In this document: piece after piece, positions 13,064 through 25,100 of the stretch
Layout of the letters: each line of letters begins with the position of its first letter
How positions within the stretch are numbered: position 1 is the stretch's first letter
Assembly: GCA_949317995.1 (NCBI GenBank)
Contig: OX439047.1
Location: forward strand, 35,626,950 to 35,690,949
Reading direction: 5' to 3'
DNA from: Acholoe squamosa
Taxonomy: Eukaryota; Annelida; Polychaeta; Phyllodocida; Polynoidae
Length of the DNA stretch: 64,000 nt
Position numbers and translations under genes: made by a program
Notes under the pieces: model-generated
What the model was told of the DNA's origin: nothing
Databases searched by the model: none
What the model saw: only the letters and a program-made list of their open reading frames with translations

Positions 13064-13498
13064 ACTATACGCACAAGGAAAAGGAGGTCATAGGACAAGC
13101 TGGCAATGGTCACAGGACTTCATCCTTATGGGGTGGTCACAGGACAGCACGAGGAAAAGGTGGTCGCAGGACTACATATTTATAGGGTGGTCACAGGACA
13201 GCACGAGTAAAAGGTGGTCACAGGACAACCTGAGGGTGTCTATGTCCTGTGACCACCCCTCCTTGTGTATCCTGTAACCACCCCTCCTTTTGTGTCCTGT
13301 AACCATCCCCTCCTTGTGTGTCCTGTAAACGCCCCTCCTTTTGTGTCCTGTAACCATCCCTCCCTTTGTGTCTTGTAACCACCCCTCATTGTGTGTCCTG
13401 TTCCCCTCTGTGTATGTCCTGTAACCACCCACCCCCATTTGTCCTGTGACCACCCTTCTTTATATTGTCCTGTGACCTCCTTTTCCTCGTGTGTATAT
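13064..13498. mobile_element. Foldback element with tandem subrepeats in both arms
   Basis: The left end ATACGCACAAGGAAAAGGAG is mirrored by CTCCTTTTCCTCGTGTGTAT at the right end. Inside the left arm GGTGGTCACAGGACA is repeated about five times; in the right arm the complementary CCTGTAACCACCCCTCCTT is repeated about nine times. The whole 435 bp can therefore fold into a long hairpin with slipped registers. It carries no protein. Confidence 0.8.
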
Positions 13499-13589
13499 CG
13501 CTGGTCAAATCACAGTTCACCCACAGTACACAGAGCAGCTTGCACGCTGAGCGTTAACTTCATGTAGGCTCTAAATCCACTCACACCTA

Positions 13590-14490
13590 CACTGCAAAAA
13601 TGGTGTTTAGATCCTAAACACAATTCTAAACATATTCTTGCAACGTTTTTGTAATCACATTAATTTCCTAAACATGTTTAGCCAAACAATATGCTTAGCT
13701 CAAGTGTTTAGAAATGTAGGTGTTTAGGTTAAAACGTTTGTGTTTAGATATATGAATTTTTGTGTTTAGGTGTTTATGAATTTTTGTGTTTAGATGTTTA
13801 AATGATTGGATGGAGAGTTAAGGTTTGCAGACATGTATGCATTAAAAAACAGATATATATATTTTTTTTCTCATTTACTGGGAGGGGGGGACATCAGCAG
13901 GTATTTACTTGTCAAAGTCTCCAAAGATGTCAGCCACAGCTATATACGTGTACATATATTAAACACTGCATCAGAATGAGAGACTTGAGAAAGTACAACA
14001 GCTTGGCAGGAAGGACTTTGCCTTATCTATTCCAGAATAACATCAAATAGGTGTCAGTCATGGAGTTTATTGATTATTTTATGGTAATGATGGTGGCATG
14101 AGGTGAATTTAGTCAATTTTCTATTCCCCTTTCTATTCACATGACATTCTATGAAATGAAACCATGATAAACATGGGATTTGGGGATATTTATCACAACA
14201 ATTGATTATAAGTGTGTGCAGATAGTCCAGTCAAAGGTAGTGCTGCTACCTGGTGTGGATTCAACATCCAAGTATCTAAACATATTGATGTTTAAATCTA
14301 AACACCTATTATTCAACTGTCTCAACTCAAAACATCTAAACATGTTTAGCGTAAATGTTTATGTAGTTAGAATGAAAGTGTTCATTTCCTAAATGTGTAG
14401 TCGATGAGACACCTAACTGACCTATATGTTTAGGTTTTAAACGTGTTTAGACCTAAACATGTTTAAAATCTAAACACCATTTTTGCAGTG
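13590..14490. mobile_element. 901-bp terminal-inverted-repeat element, CACTGCAAAAATGGTGTTTAG ends, TA duplication
   Basis: CACTGCAAAAATGGTGTTTA at the left is matched by its complement at 14471-14490. The element is flanked by TA on both sides (13588-13589 and 14491-14492). Subterminal regions hold many GTTTAG and CTAAAC motifs in both orientations, which could be transposase-binding repeats. There is no transposase frame, so it would depend on an enzyme supplied elsewhere. The TA duplication suggests a Tc1/mariner-type source. Confidence 0.85.
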
Positions 14491-15115
14491 TATATTTTAG
14501 TCTCTGTATCGTGCCTCTAACTAAAAATGAAATGTTATGCCCAGTAAAGAGGATCTTATAAAATCTTTTCAAAACCCCACAGGGCCAAATGATGCCCTGG
14601 CAGAAGCTTTGAATGGTATAGGGTTTCTTAGAAATCTATTGAGTCACATTTACATGTGACAATATTCTTAGGATATCATTTCCTCAAATTCTATGAGAGG
14701 TGGTTACTGGTCAATTATTTTTATGAATGATAGTCACTTGTTTCTTGTTTTCTTAAAAGCAGCACCCTAATTTTGTATGAGCACATTTTAATGACATAAA
14801 AACATTCTGACATATATTTTGGGAAGCAGTAGGCTTATAGCTGATGCGTTACATATATGCATCAGGTACTGCACGTCTTATGGGTGTAGGCTGTTTCAAA
14901 AATCGTTTTGCAATAGTGAAGTTTGCACCGCCACCATATTATAAAGACAGCTTTTGCAGGGTTCTTGAATAACAATGCCTGAAGCATACATACTTATTGG
15001 ACCATAAGAAGGTTACAAACATAATCTGTTTTCAGATTAACAGTGCTGTGTAAGCACATGACACTGAAGGTAAACCGAATGCCCTGTGTTGAGCTGACAT
15101 GAGATATTAGACCTT

Positions 15116-15163
<48 letters not shown>
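15116..15163. repeat. (GA)n microsatellite
   Basis: A perfect GA run of about 48 bp, roughly 280 bp upstream of the receptor gene start. Confidence 0.95.
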
Positions 15164-15166
<3 letters not shown>

Positions 15167-15375
15167 TGCACATGGTTTCACCTGTGTCATGATAGCTTTT
15201 AGAGCAGCAGGATGCCAATCTGATAGGGTCGGACCCGTACCTACTTTCTCATTGGTCTACCCATTAGACGCCATCAACAGAGGATGTTGGCTGGTAATCT
15301 AGACATGAAACATTTGCTTGGGCTCACTTGGCACAGGTAGTGATCTTACTCAGGAGGTAACATCACAGGGATTCC

Positions 15376-15385
15376 TTATTCTCAG
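15376..15385 (+). other. Possible 3' splice site of a 5'-untranslated intron
   Basis: TTATTCTCAG ends 60 bp upstream of the receptor ATG and would fit an acceptor for a leader exon. Many single-coding-exon receptors have such a split leader. No donor could be assigned. Confidence 0.25.
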
Positions 15386-15445
15386 GAAATCTGGAATTCA
15401 TATTTCATAACAAGCAAAATACATGGGAGTATAACTTTGAGGACA

Positions 15446-16873
15446 ATGGGAGATGCATATATAAGAAACTCTTCAAATAATACTGATATAGCTGAGAGTG
15501 AGGGGCACAGTAGGACATTGTACTATTTCATGGCCATTACACAGGACATAGTGGGGATTCTGACTATTATATTGAATATAATTCTGATTGCTGCTCTCAA
15601 ACGCCTCCATTCGAAACACATCAAGATGACCTCTCGCCTCTTCCTCTACTTTGGGGCTATAAACCATTCCTTATTGGGGCTGGTTTTGATGCTTAGGCCC
15701 TACATACCCTTTGAACATTGTGCTGCATTTGGATTATCAGTGCTATTCTTTGGTTTAATGATAGTAACAGGACTATTCCTCCTCTCTGTGGACTTATTCC
15801 TTGTCCTTCTCAGGCCTTACAAAGTACTGCTAACTCCAAGAATTGCCAGAGGTCTCATTGCATTTGTGACAATGTACTGGGGCATTCTCTGCTTGATTGC
15901 CTTTTCCTATAGATCCTCCATGGCAAGACGCTCAACCGAGTCCTGTACCATTAACAATGGCCAAGTCCCCAATAGACTTCTCATCTTTCTCATCAGCTCC
16001 TGTGGTGTTCTTATTATCTTCTCCACGGCTATGCAGCTGAGGACAGTTTGGCAACTTAAGAAGAGAGGCCAGGTGAGTGTGGCTGAAACAGCCACTACTA
16101 ATATAGCCACAACCAATGCCTCCTCAGCATCAACTATCAACCTAACGACCGACAACGCCCGCTCATTATCAACTATCAACCTGAGGACTGACAATGACTC
16201 CTCAATGTCCAAGACTGAAAATGTCCCTTCAGTGTCAGCTATCAACAAACAGACTGACAACAGACTCTCAGTGTCGACTATCAACCTTGAGAATGACAAC
16301 ATGCCCTCAGTATCGACTATCAACCTTAAAACTGACAACATCCCCTCAATGTCAACTATTAACCTAAATTCTAGCAATATTCCCTCAGAGTCAAATATCA
16401 ACCTAAAGAGCGAGAATATCCTCTCAGTGTCAAATATCAAATCAACTACAACCCGTGGCCCCACATTTGCAAACATCAACCCAAACTTCAGCGATGTCCC
16501 ATCAGTTTCAACCATCAACCTGAGCACCTCACAAGCAGCTGGAATCAGCCGGGGGAGCAGCTCAACAGAACCAACCACTAACCCTAGTGTGGCAACAAAG
16601 GCAGGAGGTCGTCAATTTAGACTCTTACTCTTGCTCACTACCTCCTGTATGTCCACCTTTGTGTGTTGGTTCCCCACAGTGTATGGTTTAATGGCTACTG
16701 CCATCAGTGATGAGCTGGGTCAGGACACCTCAGGGCTGGATTCTGTAAGGTCACACTTCACCCTACTGGTCCTATTGGATGGTGTGCTCCACCCTGGGAT
16801 TGTGATTTGGATGAGCTCTGAACTCCGCACGGCTGCTAAGGGATTGTTTTGTAAGGTACAGCAAGATGCATAG
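15446..16873 (+). CDS. Rhodopsin-like seven-helix receptor with repeat-filled third intracellular loop
   Basis: This is a single-exon frame of 475 residues starting at ATG 15446 in a good context (ACAATGG). Hydrophobic helices lie at about 33-53, 62-84, 93-120, 137-155, 177-203, 391-417 and 438-458. Class A landmarks are N44 in helix 1, C92 and C167 as the likely disulfide pair, W145 in helix 4, CWFP at 407-410 in helix 6, and P450 in helix 7. Deviations are clear: the helix 2 aspartate is H74, DRY reads DLF at 116-118, and NPxxY reads HPGIV. Residues 203-390 form a very long third intracellular loop with about eleven copies of a 13-residue unit like VPSVSTINLKTDN. Asn-linked glycosylation motifs sit near the N-terminus (N8, N11). 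The protein should be in the plasma membrane; the ligand is unknown. It resembles lineage-expanded invertebrate orphan receptors. An antisense frame across it is a shadow. Confidence 0.88.
   Translation: MGDAYIRNSSNNTDIAESEGHSRTLYYFMAITQDIVGILTIILNIILIAALKRLHSKHIKMTSRLFLYFGAINHSLLGLVLMLRPYIPFEHCAAFGLSVLFFGLMIVTGLFLLSVDLFLVLLRPYKVLLTPRIARGLIAFVTMYWGILCLIAFSYRSSMARRSTESCTINNGQVPNRLLIFLISSCGVLIIFSTAMQLRTVWQLKKRGQVSVAETATTNIATTNASSASTINLTTDNARSLSTINLRTDNDSSMSKTENVPSVSAINKQTDNRLSVSTINLENDNMPSVSTINLKTDNIPSMSTINLNSSNIPSESNINLKSENILSVSNIKSTTTRGPTFANINPNFSDVPSVSTINLSTSQAAGISRGSSSTEPTTNPSVATKAGGRQFRLLLLLTTSCMSTFVCWFPTVYGLMATAISDELGQDTSGLDSVRSHFTLLVLLDGVLHPGIVIWMSSELRTAAKGLFCKVQQDA
16107..16540 (+). repeat. 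39-bp coding minisatellite inside the receptor gene
   Basis: About eleven imperfect 39-bp units (consensus around CCCTCAGTGTCAACTATCAA) encode the Ser/Thr/Asn-rich repeats of the third intracellular loop. One unit is shortened by 12 bp. All length changes keep the reading frame, so the protein appears to be under selection at least to stay open. Confidence 0.85.
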
Positions 16874-17337
16874 GAAGGCCAGTTTAGGCTAGAAAGTAAT
16901 ATTTTTGGCATGTTTACTTGTTTTATATTTGTCAAACGACCATACTAGTTTGCCAAGTTAATATTAGTGAGACAGAATTACAATGTAATATGCTGAATAG
17001 ACATTTAGATAGCTGGAATAGAAATATTGCCAGGTAATGTCACACACCATAGGCTAGAGTTCAAAGAATTGAGAAGGTCTTTGATTTCAATATGTGGTAT
17101 TGTTTATGGACAATGAACGTGGTATGCATGGATTCTTAATGGCAATATGCCCTTGTGGGCAGAATGAATTATGTTGAAAGGTGTTTTTTTTTTTTTCAAA
17201 ATGGGGTGCATTATTTGTAAGTACATTTACAAGCAACCTCGGACATGATGCAAACATAGTATTGTGATTATATGGGAAAGTATTACTCAAATATAGAGGA
17301 GGAATGGGGATAGGGTCAAGCTCATGAGTTTGCAACA

Positions 17338-17343
17338 AATAAA
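17338..17343 (+). terminator. Candidate polyadenylation signal for the receptor gene
   Basis: AATAAA lies 465 bp after the receptor stop codon; another AATAAA-like motif follows about 20 bp later. It is the closest standard signal I noticed. Confidence 0.4.
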
Positions 17344-17349
17344 AGTGAA

Positions 17350-19230
17350 AAAATCGTAAAAAATAAATCTTTCTTTTCTAATAATTTGTCAATTGCAATG
17401 GAAAATATAGGTCTTCAAGAACATGCACAAGAAATTTCATGATATAGGTATGAATATTTCTTGGGAAATTTTCATCATGAAAATACCTTGTTAAATGATA
17501 GTTTTGATCACTGTCCCAGAAATTGGAATATTTTCTGATAAAAAGGCCTCTTACTAAGCAACCATTCGGAATAGAACAAGATGGATAGCACCATTGGATT
17601 CCTTGGCATCGATTTAGGGGGGGTAGGTAACCTTAAAATTTTCATAGGATGATTACTACCGATGCTAGGATCTCCAACATTTTAACTTCTCCTGTATTTC
17701 ATATGGCTCCATATGACCCCATATGGCGTAACGGACGCGTAACGGACACTCTTAACATGGTCGTTTTGTGACATTGAGATGAAAACATTGTAAAAATGCA
17801 GAAAATCCATATTTTTGAATTCTAAAAGAGTCTGTTTACATCTACAGAAAATCCCAAATCGTTCCATGGCATTTTCACGCACCTGTCTATCTAATTTGTA
17901 TTTTTAAATATTTTTCAAAGAAAAAAAGTAACAGATTATTATTTTATTTCTATTTGTAAAGGATTTTTCCAGAAAAGACAGAAAGTTGGGAAAATATAGT
18001 AAAAACTCTTTAATCACATCATAGGAATGGTAATGATATCAACTTTGTCATAGATAGTAATCTGATTTATAATACCATCTCTTTCTCTTTGCATTTTCGA
18101 AATGAAATTTTGATAGTGTCTTTGTGACATTCTCATATATGGGGTCTGTGGCATCTTCATGAGCTTCACCCGATAGCGTCGGAGAGAGAAAGAGAGGGAG
18201 AGAGACAGAAGAGAAAGAGAGAGCGAGGAAATAGGTTGATATGGAAGTTACAAACAGCATCCGAGGCTTGTAAGTGGCACTGTGGTTCCATAAGTTCTGT
18301 ATAGGTTTCCATCATGCAACACAACAAAGCATGTACACCAGCCCAACCAGCATCATCAGTGAATCCAACCGTATCAAGGCTCCACCATGCCATCCCGCCC
18401 ACATGCATTAGGGAGAGTGGTCAATTTGGATCACTTAAGTAAAAGTAGTCCTTTCCATCTCTGCTAAAATAGTACATTAAGTAGAACAGGGTGTTTCACC
18501 TGTAGATGCCTGACCTTCCCACCTGCTCACGTGACCTCAGGCTAAAGCTGGGTTGTTCCTAGATTTTAGGTTTACCCTTTGAATCAGCCTTCCAATATTC
18601 ACATGTTTACTATAGATTTCTTTGTGAAGATTATGTGGGTCAAATACGGTGAATGACTTGTGGCCGACTTGTGAAGGATCCCACGTATGCTTCAAAGTAA
18701 CTTGCGTTTCTTTCAATATACCAATGATGTACTCATGATATCCTTAATAAATGCAAAGAGGAATGGCTATTCCAGTGATCTGTCTTCTTTATGTATATAC
18801 ACGTTCATTACTGACTTGTATCCTAGAGCGTATACATGTCCAGTACGTTTTAGACTGAGCTAACTATTGCGATGTTTCTTTTGTATAATGTTTATATTTG
18901 ACTTGCACTCTGCATGAAACAAGTCGAGTTCTAGACTGAGCAACTCTGTACAATCATGGTTACTCTCATTGATTAGAGTGAAATTACCCCTCCAATAACT
19001 TCCTTAAAACGACTGTTACAGGAAACAGTTCTATTTTTCTCTCATGCTATGAGTAGGGAGGGCATTCTACTAAAAAGAGATTCAGGTGAATAGGGTCTGC
19101 TGAGCTCCCTACATGCATGGTGGATCAACAAATGTGACATGATATAACATTGTGTAAAGGGACTTCATAGTATACTATGGGCAAAAGACTTAGAATTAAC
19201 TTTAATGTGGATTGAGACAACCATCACATT

Positions 19231-19315
<85 letters not shown>

Positions 19316-21270
19316 TATCAGCTATTGTGTTCCTTGCGGTGACCTAAAAGAATAACAACTAAAGCATATTAGGTGATATTATCCTATGAGGGGTACTTGA
19401 TATTCTATTAAGTTATATCCGAGTTGCTATGGACCAATGAAGGAAGAAAGGGTGACTTCTACAAAAAAAAAACACCTTGCGTTTGCATAGGTCTATAAAT
19501 ATCATATATGATTATCACATAGGTTCATCCTTAAAGAAATAACAAATAAAGTCATCTTCAAGTAAATAGTTTTTATTTCGACATGAAATGACTGACATGA
19601 AGAAAGATACTTTCAATATAATTGATTCTGTAAACCCAACGACCACTGGCTACTCCAGCCATCTCTTCTCCTCGTTATTCCACTATTCATCTGGCCTCAC
19701 CTAGAAGGAACACCTCCACATGTAGTTCACGGGCACAAAGTATCAAACCGTTATTCCACCAAAATCGATTTTAGAGAGATATTATGCCATTGTTTCACAT
19801 TTCAAAATCGCTTTTGGTGGAACCCAGCTTAAGAGAACATACCAGCGTTCTGCACAGTTTGTATAAAAAAGAAGAAGCCATTTCTAAGTCATGTAAGTCA
19901 CAAACAACACTATTAAATAGCACTGAACCTGCTCGATGAATGCTGTACAATATTCATGTATAGAGTGAGCTTTGAGTCACCTATTTGCTCGATGGTTGAT
20001 CAGTAGAGGGCTAGAAAGTCTGGAAGTAGCTTTTTAATAGGAAGTGTAAAAATGGCAAGGATCGAGGAACCTTATATTAGACTATGTCCCCATGGTGATT
20101 TTTCTTTTTCGTTTCTAGAATAGGGCTTATAGTATTCACAATGATTTATTAGATTTCATTTTTTTGAAGGGATTCAGGGGAGCTGGAGAAATATTCTTGT
20201 TCTTTTTCATCTGCGAATAGTTCATGGGTATCAACACATATTATAAATGATAAATAGTAATTTATGTATGAAGAGCTATAATCACTAGGATTGTATTCGT
20301 GGGGAGGGGCCTATTGCTATGGGAATAGTCCATATCTGCTGCAGCTGAAGCTTATTGAGCAAAATACATTATTATATAATTTTGACATTCCTTTGCACCT
20401 CCTGTTTAAATATTTTCGACATATAACATTTCACACATGTTTAATATCCTTGCTATGAGAGGAATAAAATATGATTCACATCACGACATCCTAATGGGAA
20501 TAGTAATCTGCTTGGGATGACATATCTTTCCATTCCTCAAATGCAAAACCCCATAGCAAGGAATTTGTAGCAGGCAACATAAATGTTGCTGCAAATCATG
20601 ACATACAAGAGAGGGACTTTTTTTTATATTTGGGAATACATTATCAATGCCACTTTCTATTAGAATCTCTGACTGGAAAAAGTCCCTGTGATGGATTTCT
20701 TGTGTTTATCAGCACCATTTGGCGAATGAATTAATTTTAAATCGGAAATTCAAGTTAGTGGGGTAATTCTCAAAACACGACATTGGGTGTACTTAGCACT
20801 GACAGGTGGAGGGATTATAATCTAATTTCTTCTGTCATGATTTGCTATTGCCATGGCAATTGTTGTTTCATTACTTTGTAGTTTATAGTTTATAACAAGA
20901 ATGATATTATATGGTACCTTTCTATAAATGAATTATAAAGTCTAGTAACGAATATCCAGTATTAAAGGTAAAACTAATTCATAGTAAATACTTTGGCCTT
21001 CAGAATCCAGAACTATGTACAGAATATGCTGATAGCAAATTTTCTATGTGGATAGAAAATAGGATACACCAACTTATGGTATACTTTCTATCAAAAGACA
21101 ACTGCCTTGCTATGTCGTTAATTCCTTGACAATTCATCAATACGTAAACTGTAATCAGAGAATCCCATCTCTTTATCTCTTGGGAGGATTCCGTACCCCG
21201 TTAAGCTACTCTGAATATGTATCCATTTCTTCTTTTATAAAGTTAGGTATTCTTTCACAACCAAATGAAG
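17350..21270. other. AT-rich DNA without a recognisable gene
   Basis: Nothing here shows exon-like coding with splice borders. It includes a GA-rich patch at about 18180-18230 and a long TA microsatellite at 19235-19313. Confidence 0.4.
19235..19313. repeat. (TA)n microsatellite
   Basis: About 39 near-perfect TA dinucleotides. Confidence 0.95.
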
Positions 21271-21278
21271 ATTCAGAC

Positions 21279-21284
21279 TTTATT
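21279..21284 (-). terminator. Candidate polyadenylation signal for the large membrane protein gene
   Basis: AATAAA on the minus strand lies about 730 bp past the stop codon at 22012. It is the first standard signal I found downstream, but the true 3' end cannot be fixed from sequence alone. Confidence 0.3.
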
Positions 21285-22011
21285 GCTGGTGTTGGTAAAA
21301 TATCGCCTGCTAATATCCGAATATGGTCGGCAGATGACGTCTCCCTTTGTTTGCTTTTCACACTAAGTATATGTCCATCTCTAAGAATGAAACAAGGTAA
21401 TTAAATACCAGTTTTGTTGGACTAGATTAGGGCGGTCATATCAAATTAAAGATTACAGAAGCCTTTCTTGTGTTTCAAGAAAATCGACGATACATAATTA
21501 AATACATTTTGTATATATAAAAAAAAGACTCAGGAGTGTTACTGTTTCTGTCAGAAAATGTATTTATCCTAAATAATATAACTGCTGTCACCAAAGTCAA
21601 TCTAGATAGGTACTTTTTAAAAATGTTATTCATTGGGTCATAGTAAATAATTGTCATATTGAGACGATCGTCCTTATAATGATAAATACACATACAGCAC
21701 ACATTCCTCTGTAGATAGGCCCTACTCTCCTGATAAGGGTCGTTATCTTAATACACATCCTGATCTCCATACAAAGATAACAAAACACAATCTGTCACAT
21801 TCATACACTTAATATATACAACCACAGATACACACACAGACGCAATTGGGAAAAGGATGAAATCAGCTTCTTATCGTATATCGATATATTATCTCCTCTT
21901 TTCCTCATCATTTCCTCACAGCTTTATCATAGTAATATTAACGAGTCTGTGAATTATCATGGCATCATGGCCTACATGGACTCTCACAGTGAAAACTGCT
22001 ATCAGTAGTGG

Positions 22012-22141
22012 TTAAAAAACCCACAATGTAAGTGCCCTTTCCGTCTTGATACAGATATCCGTCTTTTTCAGGTACTGGCTAATCATTCTAGCCAACCTGT
22101 CCATAGTTGCTCTCCTGTTTTCCACCCGAGTAATGTCCAGT
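22012..22141 (-). CDS. Membrane protein, last coding exon (cytoplasmic tail and stop)
   Basis: The acceptor is TGTTCTTACTTCCCAG. The exon completes an Arg codon in phase 2 and encodes a basic tail of 42 further residues ending Leu-Trp-Val-Phe before TAA. It is the least certain exon because the preceding intron is 3.3 kb and a small exon could be missed there. A competing acceptor about 50 bp upstream would end in an early stop. Confidence 0.65.
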
Positions 22142-25100
22142 CTGGGAAGTAAGAACATGCAAAATCGGGTATGATTTTCTGAAGGATCCCACTGTAGGGA
22201 ACAATACATTTGCGGCAGTGCCTCATGTGCAAAAAGAGCTTTTCACTAGGAGTAAGTCATCATTCTGACGTCACGCCCTTAATTAATGACACAGCAGTAG
22301 GAGTGACGTTGACGAGGACGTACTTTATGACGTAGGTTCACCCACAGGCCTGGCTTGTTTCAGGATAGGTCTCACAGTGTTCCACTTCAAATAGAGGTTT
22401 CAACCGCAATAAGTTGAAGCTGAAACATATAGAAATGAACCTTAGATTATTATTCAATAAACACAGAATACACACATACATTAACGATGCTTTTCTTTGG
22501 ATTCACTACTATCTGGGGTACATTGTAAAAGGACATTCAGAAATAAAATGAACACTACTGGGATAATAATTCGTAGGAGGATTTCGGTTATAACATCCCA
22601 GCCTTAAGTAAAAAAAGGGAATTTGAATCTACAATGTATAAATGAATACTTATGTCTACCTTACAAAATTAATAAATATTAGATCGGATTGATCCTTGAG
22701 ATTAAGGTAGAAAACTTGGCATATAACCATTAAAGCCTGATTCCTTGCCTCCTTGAAATAACCAGGGTTTTCACAGGAGTCAAATTTACATCATAACCTT
22801 TGTGCAACTACCTTAGTCTGAATTACATCTAAATAATTAGTGTACTATGTTTGTTAATTGGATATTATCTGTACTCCCATCATTTCCATTTTCTCTCATG
22901 GCAATGTGAAGTCCATACACATCTCTCTCTTAATATAAAGTACGATTCTGTTTGTTTTCAGATAAAATGCGATTTACTGTAGGTAAAGTAGCTTATTATT
23001 TTTGAATGAATTTTGTATTTTTAGGCTTTATCACAACGAAGTAATTGTTGGTCAGATAGAATGTTAGTTGACAAAAATCTATCTTAGTCTCTATAGAACA
23101 TTCAACACAAGTTCACAAGTCAATACCTAACAAAAGATCTGCCTTTTGTCTAATGAAACTTCAATTATTAATGATTGATTAATATCTAGCCTAGGTAACA
23201 TAGAAACAGTTAATAAATCATCAATACATCACAGTTTTGAGACAGCTTGCATTTCTTCATGATAGAAATGTTTCAATATGAAGTAAAGATCCACACTAGA
23301 CAGGTCCACCCTTCTCAATATCAAGAGAGGCAATAAACATAATACCGGGTAATATGCAAAAGAAAAGAGAGATGAATTTGATGCTAAAAACCTACAACCA
23401 AAATAAATGATACCAAATCAAACTCAAACACCCCTTTCAATCGGAAACGGTTTCCAGTAAATTAGGCCTTAATGAAAAATAGTATATAGATGGAACATCT
23501 GTCAAGCATGGATTTTACTTAAGCCCTGGCTCACCGAGTGAAAGGCAACTCTTATTATGTGAAGTCAAACACCTATTACTATCTATAAGCACACCACACT
23601 AGCCTGCTTCAAACAAGGTCAACTAATGTCTAAGGGTACCATAGACAAGGAGCGAACCATTTCTGGGGACGAGGGGTCTCGGTCTAAGGAGAGATCACTG
23701 TCAATTCTGCACTTAGGAATAAGTTTGAGAGAAACTGAAAAACTGAAAGGACGAAACAACACAAAACTGAATGGTGTGAAAATGACTATGTTTACAAGGT
23801 GGTGGATGGGGAGATGATTACAATCTTCCATGAAGGTTTAGGAAATGTTCCTACAATTTAGAATTCAACATGGTTAAATAAACTAGGAATGATGTAGTCA
23901 AACCAGGGGGAATAGCTACATGAAACTATAACTGTTCGGGATGGACATTGGCCAAATATCCAATTTGTGAAATTTTAGGCTTCAAATTCGATTTAAGGCG
24001 TATATACAAAGATAACTCCAAATCAATATTAACTCACCAATCGCCCTTAAGCTTAAGTTAACTTACTTTTAGTGCCATCAAAGTAAAACGTGAATATTTA
24101 CAGGAGTCGGTATAGTTGAAATGCATTACAATGTTCAGGCTTTCTTTAATTAATGATAGAAATCCAAGAGATTTTGTTTCAAGATATATTACTGTATAGG
24201 GCTTGCAATGATGATATTACATAATTGGATAAGCAGATTCTATGAACCAATAATTTCACAGATTTTGTAGGTAGATAATAATGATTAAAAAATCATGCTA
24301 AGGAATGGAACCAAAGTTGTCTGAGATATAATAATGCACATGCAACATTATTTGGAGTAGTCAAAGAAAAAAAAAGAAATGTTTTGATACATACATCTAA
24401 ATCAAAACCATTGAGGGTTTGGGCTTTCTAACAATCAAAATTCTTTAATTAAGTGATTCAGTGAGATAGCATCAAAGGATGAGCAACATTGATTCTTTTA
24501 CACAAGCAAATATAATTATACATACATCATTAACCTAAACACCAAACCAAAGTGTTAGGGGGTGAGACAACTTGTGCAAAAGAAAAATCAATGTTACTGT
24601 CCTTAGCAAAAACTAATGAGCATTATCATTACTCTAGCAGTCATCAGATATAGACATACAAACTGAGCACATTAGTGGCAAGATATCTGTTTGAAAAATG
24701 CACCTTGATATCACTGCTAAATCTGTCATTTCTTTTATCCCATTCTAAATCTAAATCTATCCTCACTTTTTCACTCTGGTCTGTCCCTACACTCATCATT
24801 AAGTACACCATGAGCATTGGTAAAGTCTAGTATATACATGTATGTACCTCCCATCCTATACTACTCTCTTACCTACCACTTTTAACAACTTTATCTAAAC
24901 CTTGAATACCCTGTAATTATTGTACTAATTAGATGCTGCACATAACTGCCCAGTTTCCCTTTTATTCATGCAATGGGATGCTGCACCCTCGCTCCATTGT
25001 ATACTTCACCATTGTTGAAATGATGGAAAGCTACAGGCTCCTCATGACTGGATTTACCTCTGATGTTGGTAATGGAGACTCAGCATATCAATTAATCATT

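Noticed and set aside
13172-13453. Gly/Thr-rich repeated protein frames
   Set aside because: Produced by the tandem subrepeats of a foldback element; several frames stay open at once, which is typical of short repeats and not of genes.
15907-16578. 223-residue minus-strand frame with Ile-Val-Asp-Thr-Glu repeats
   Set aside because: It is the antisense shadow of the receptor's 39-bp coding repeat; the plus-strand frame has seven helices and class A landmarks.
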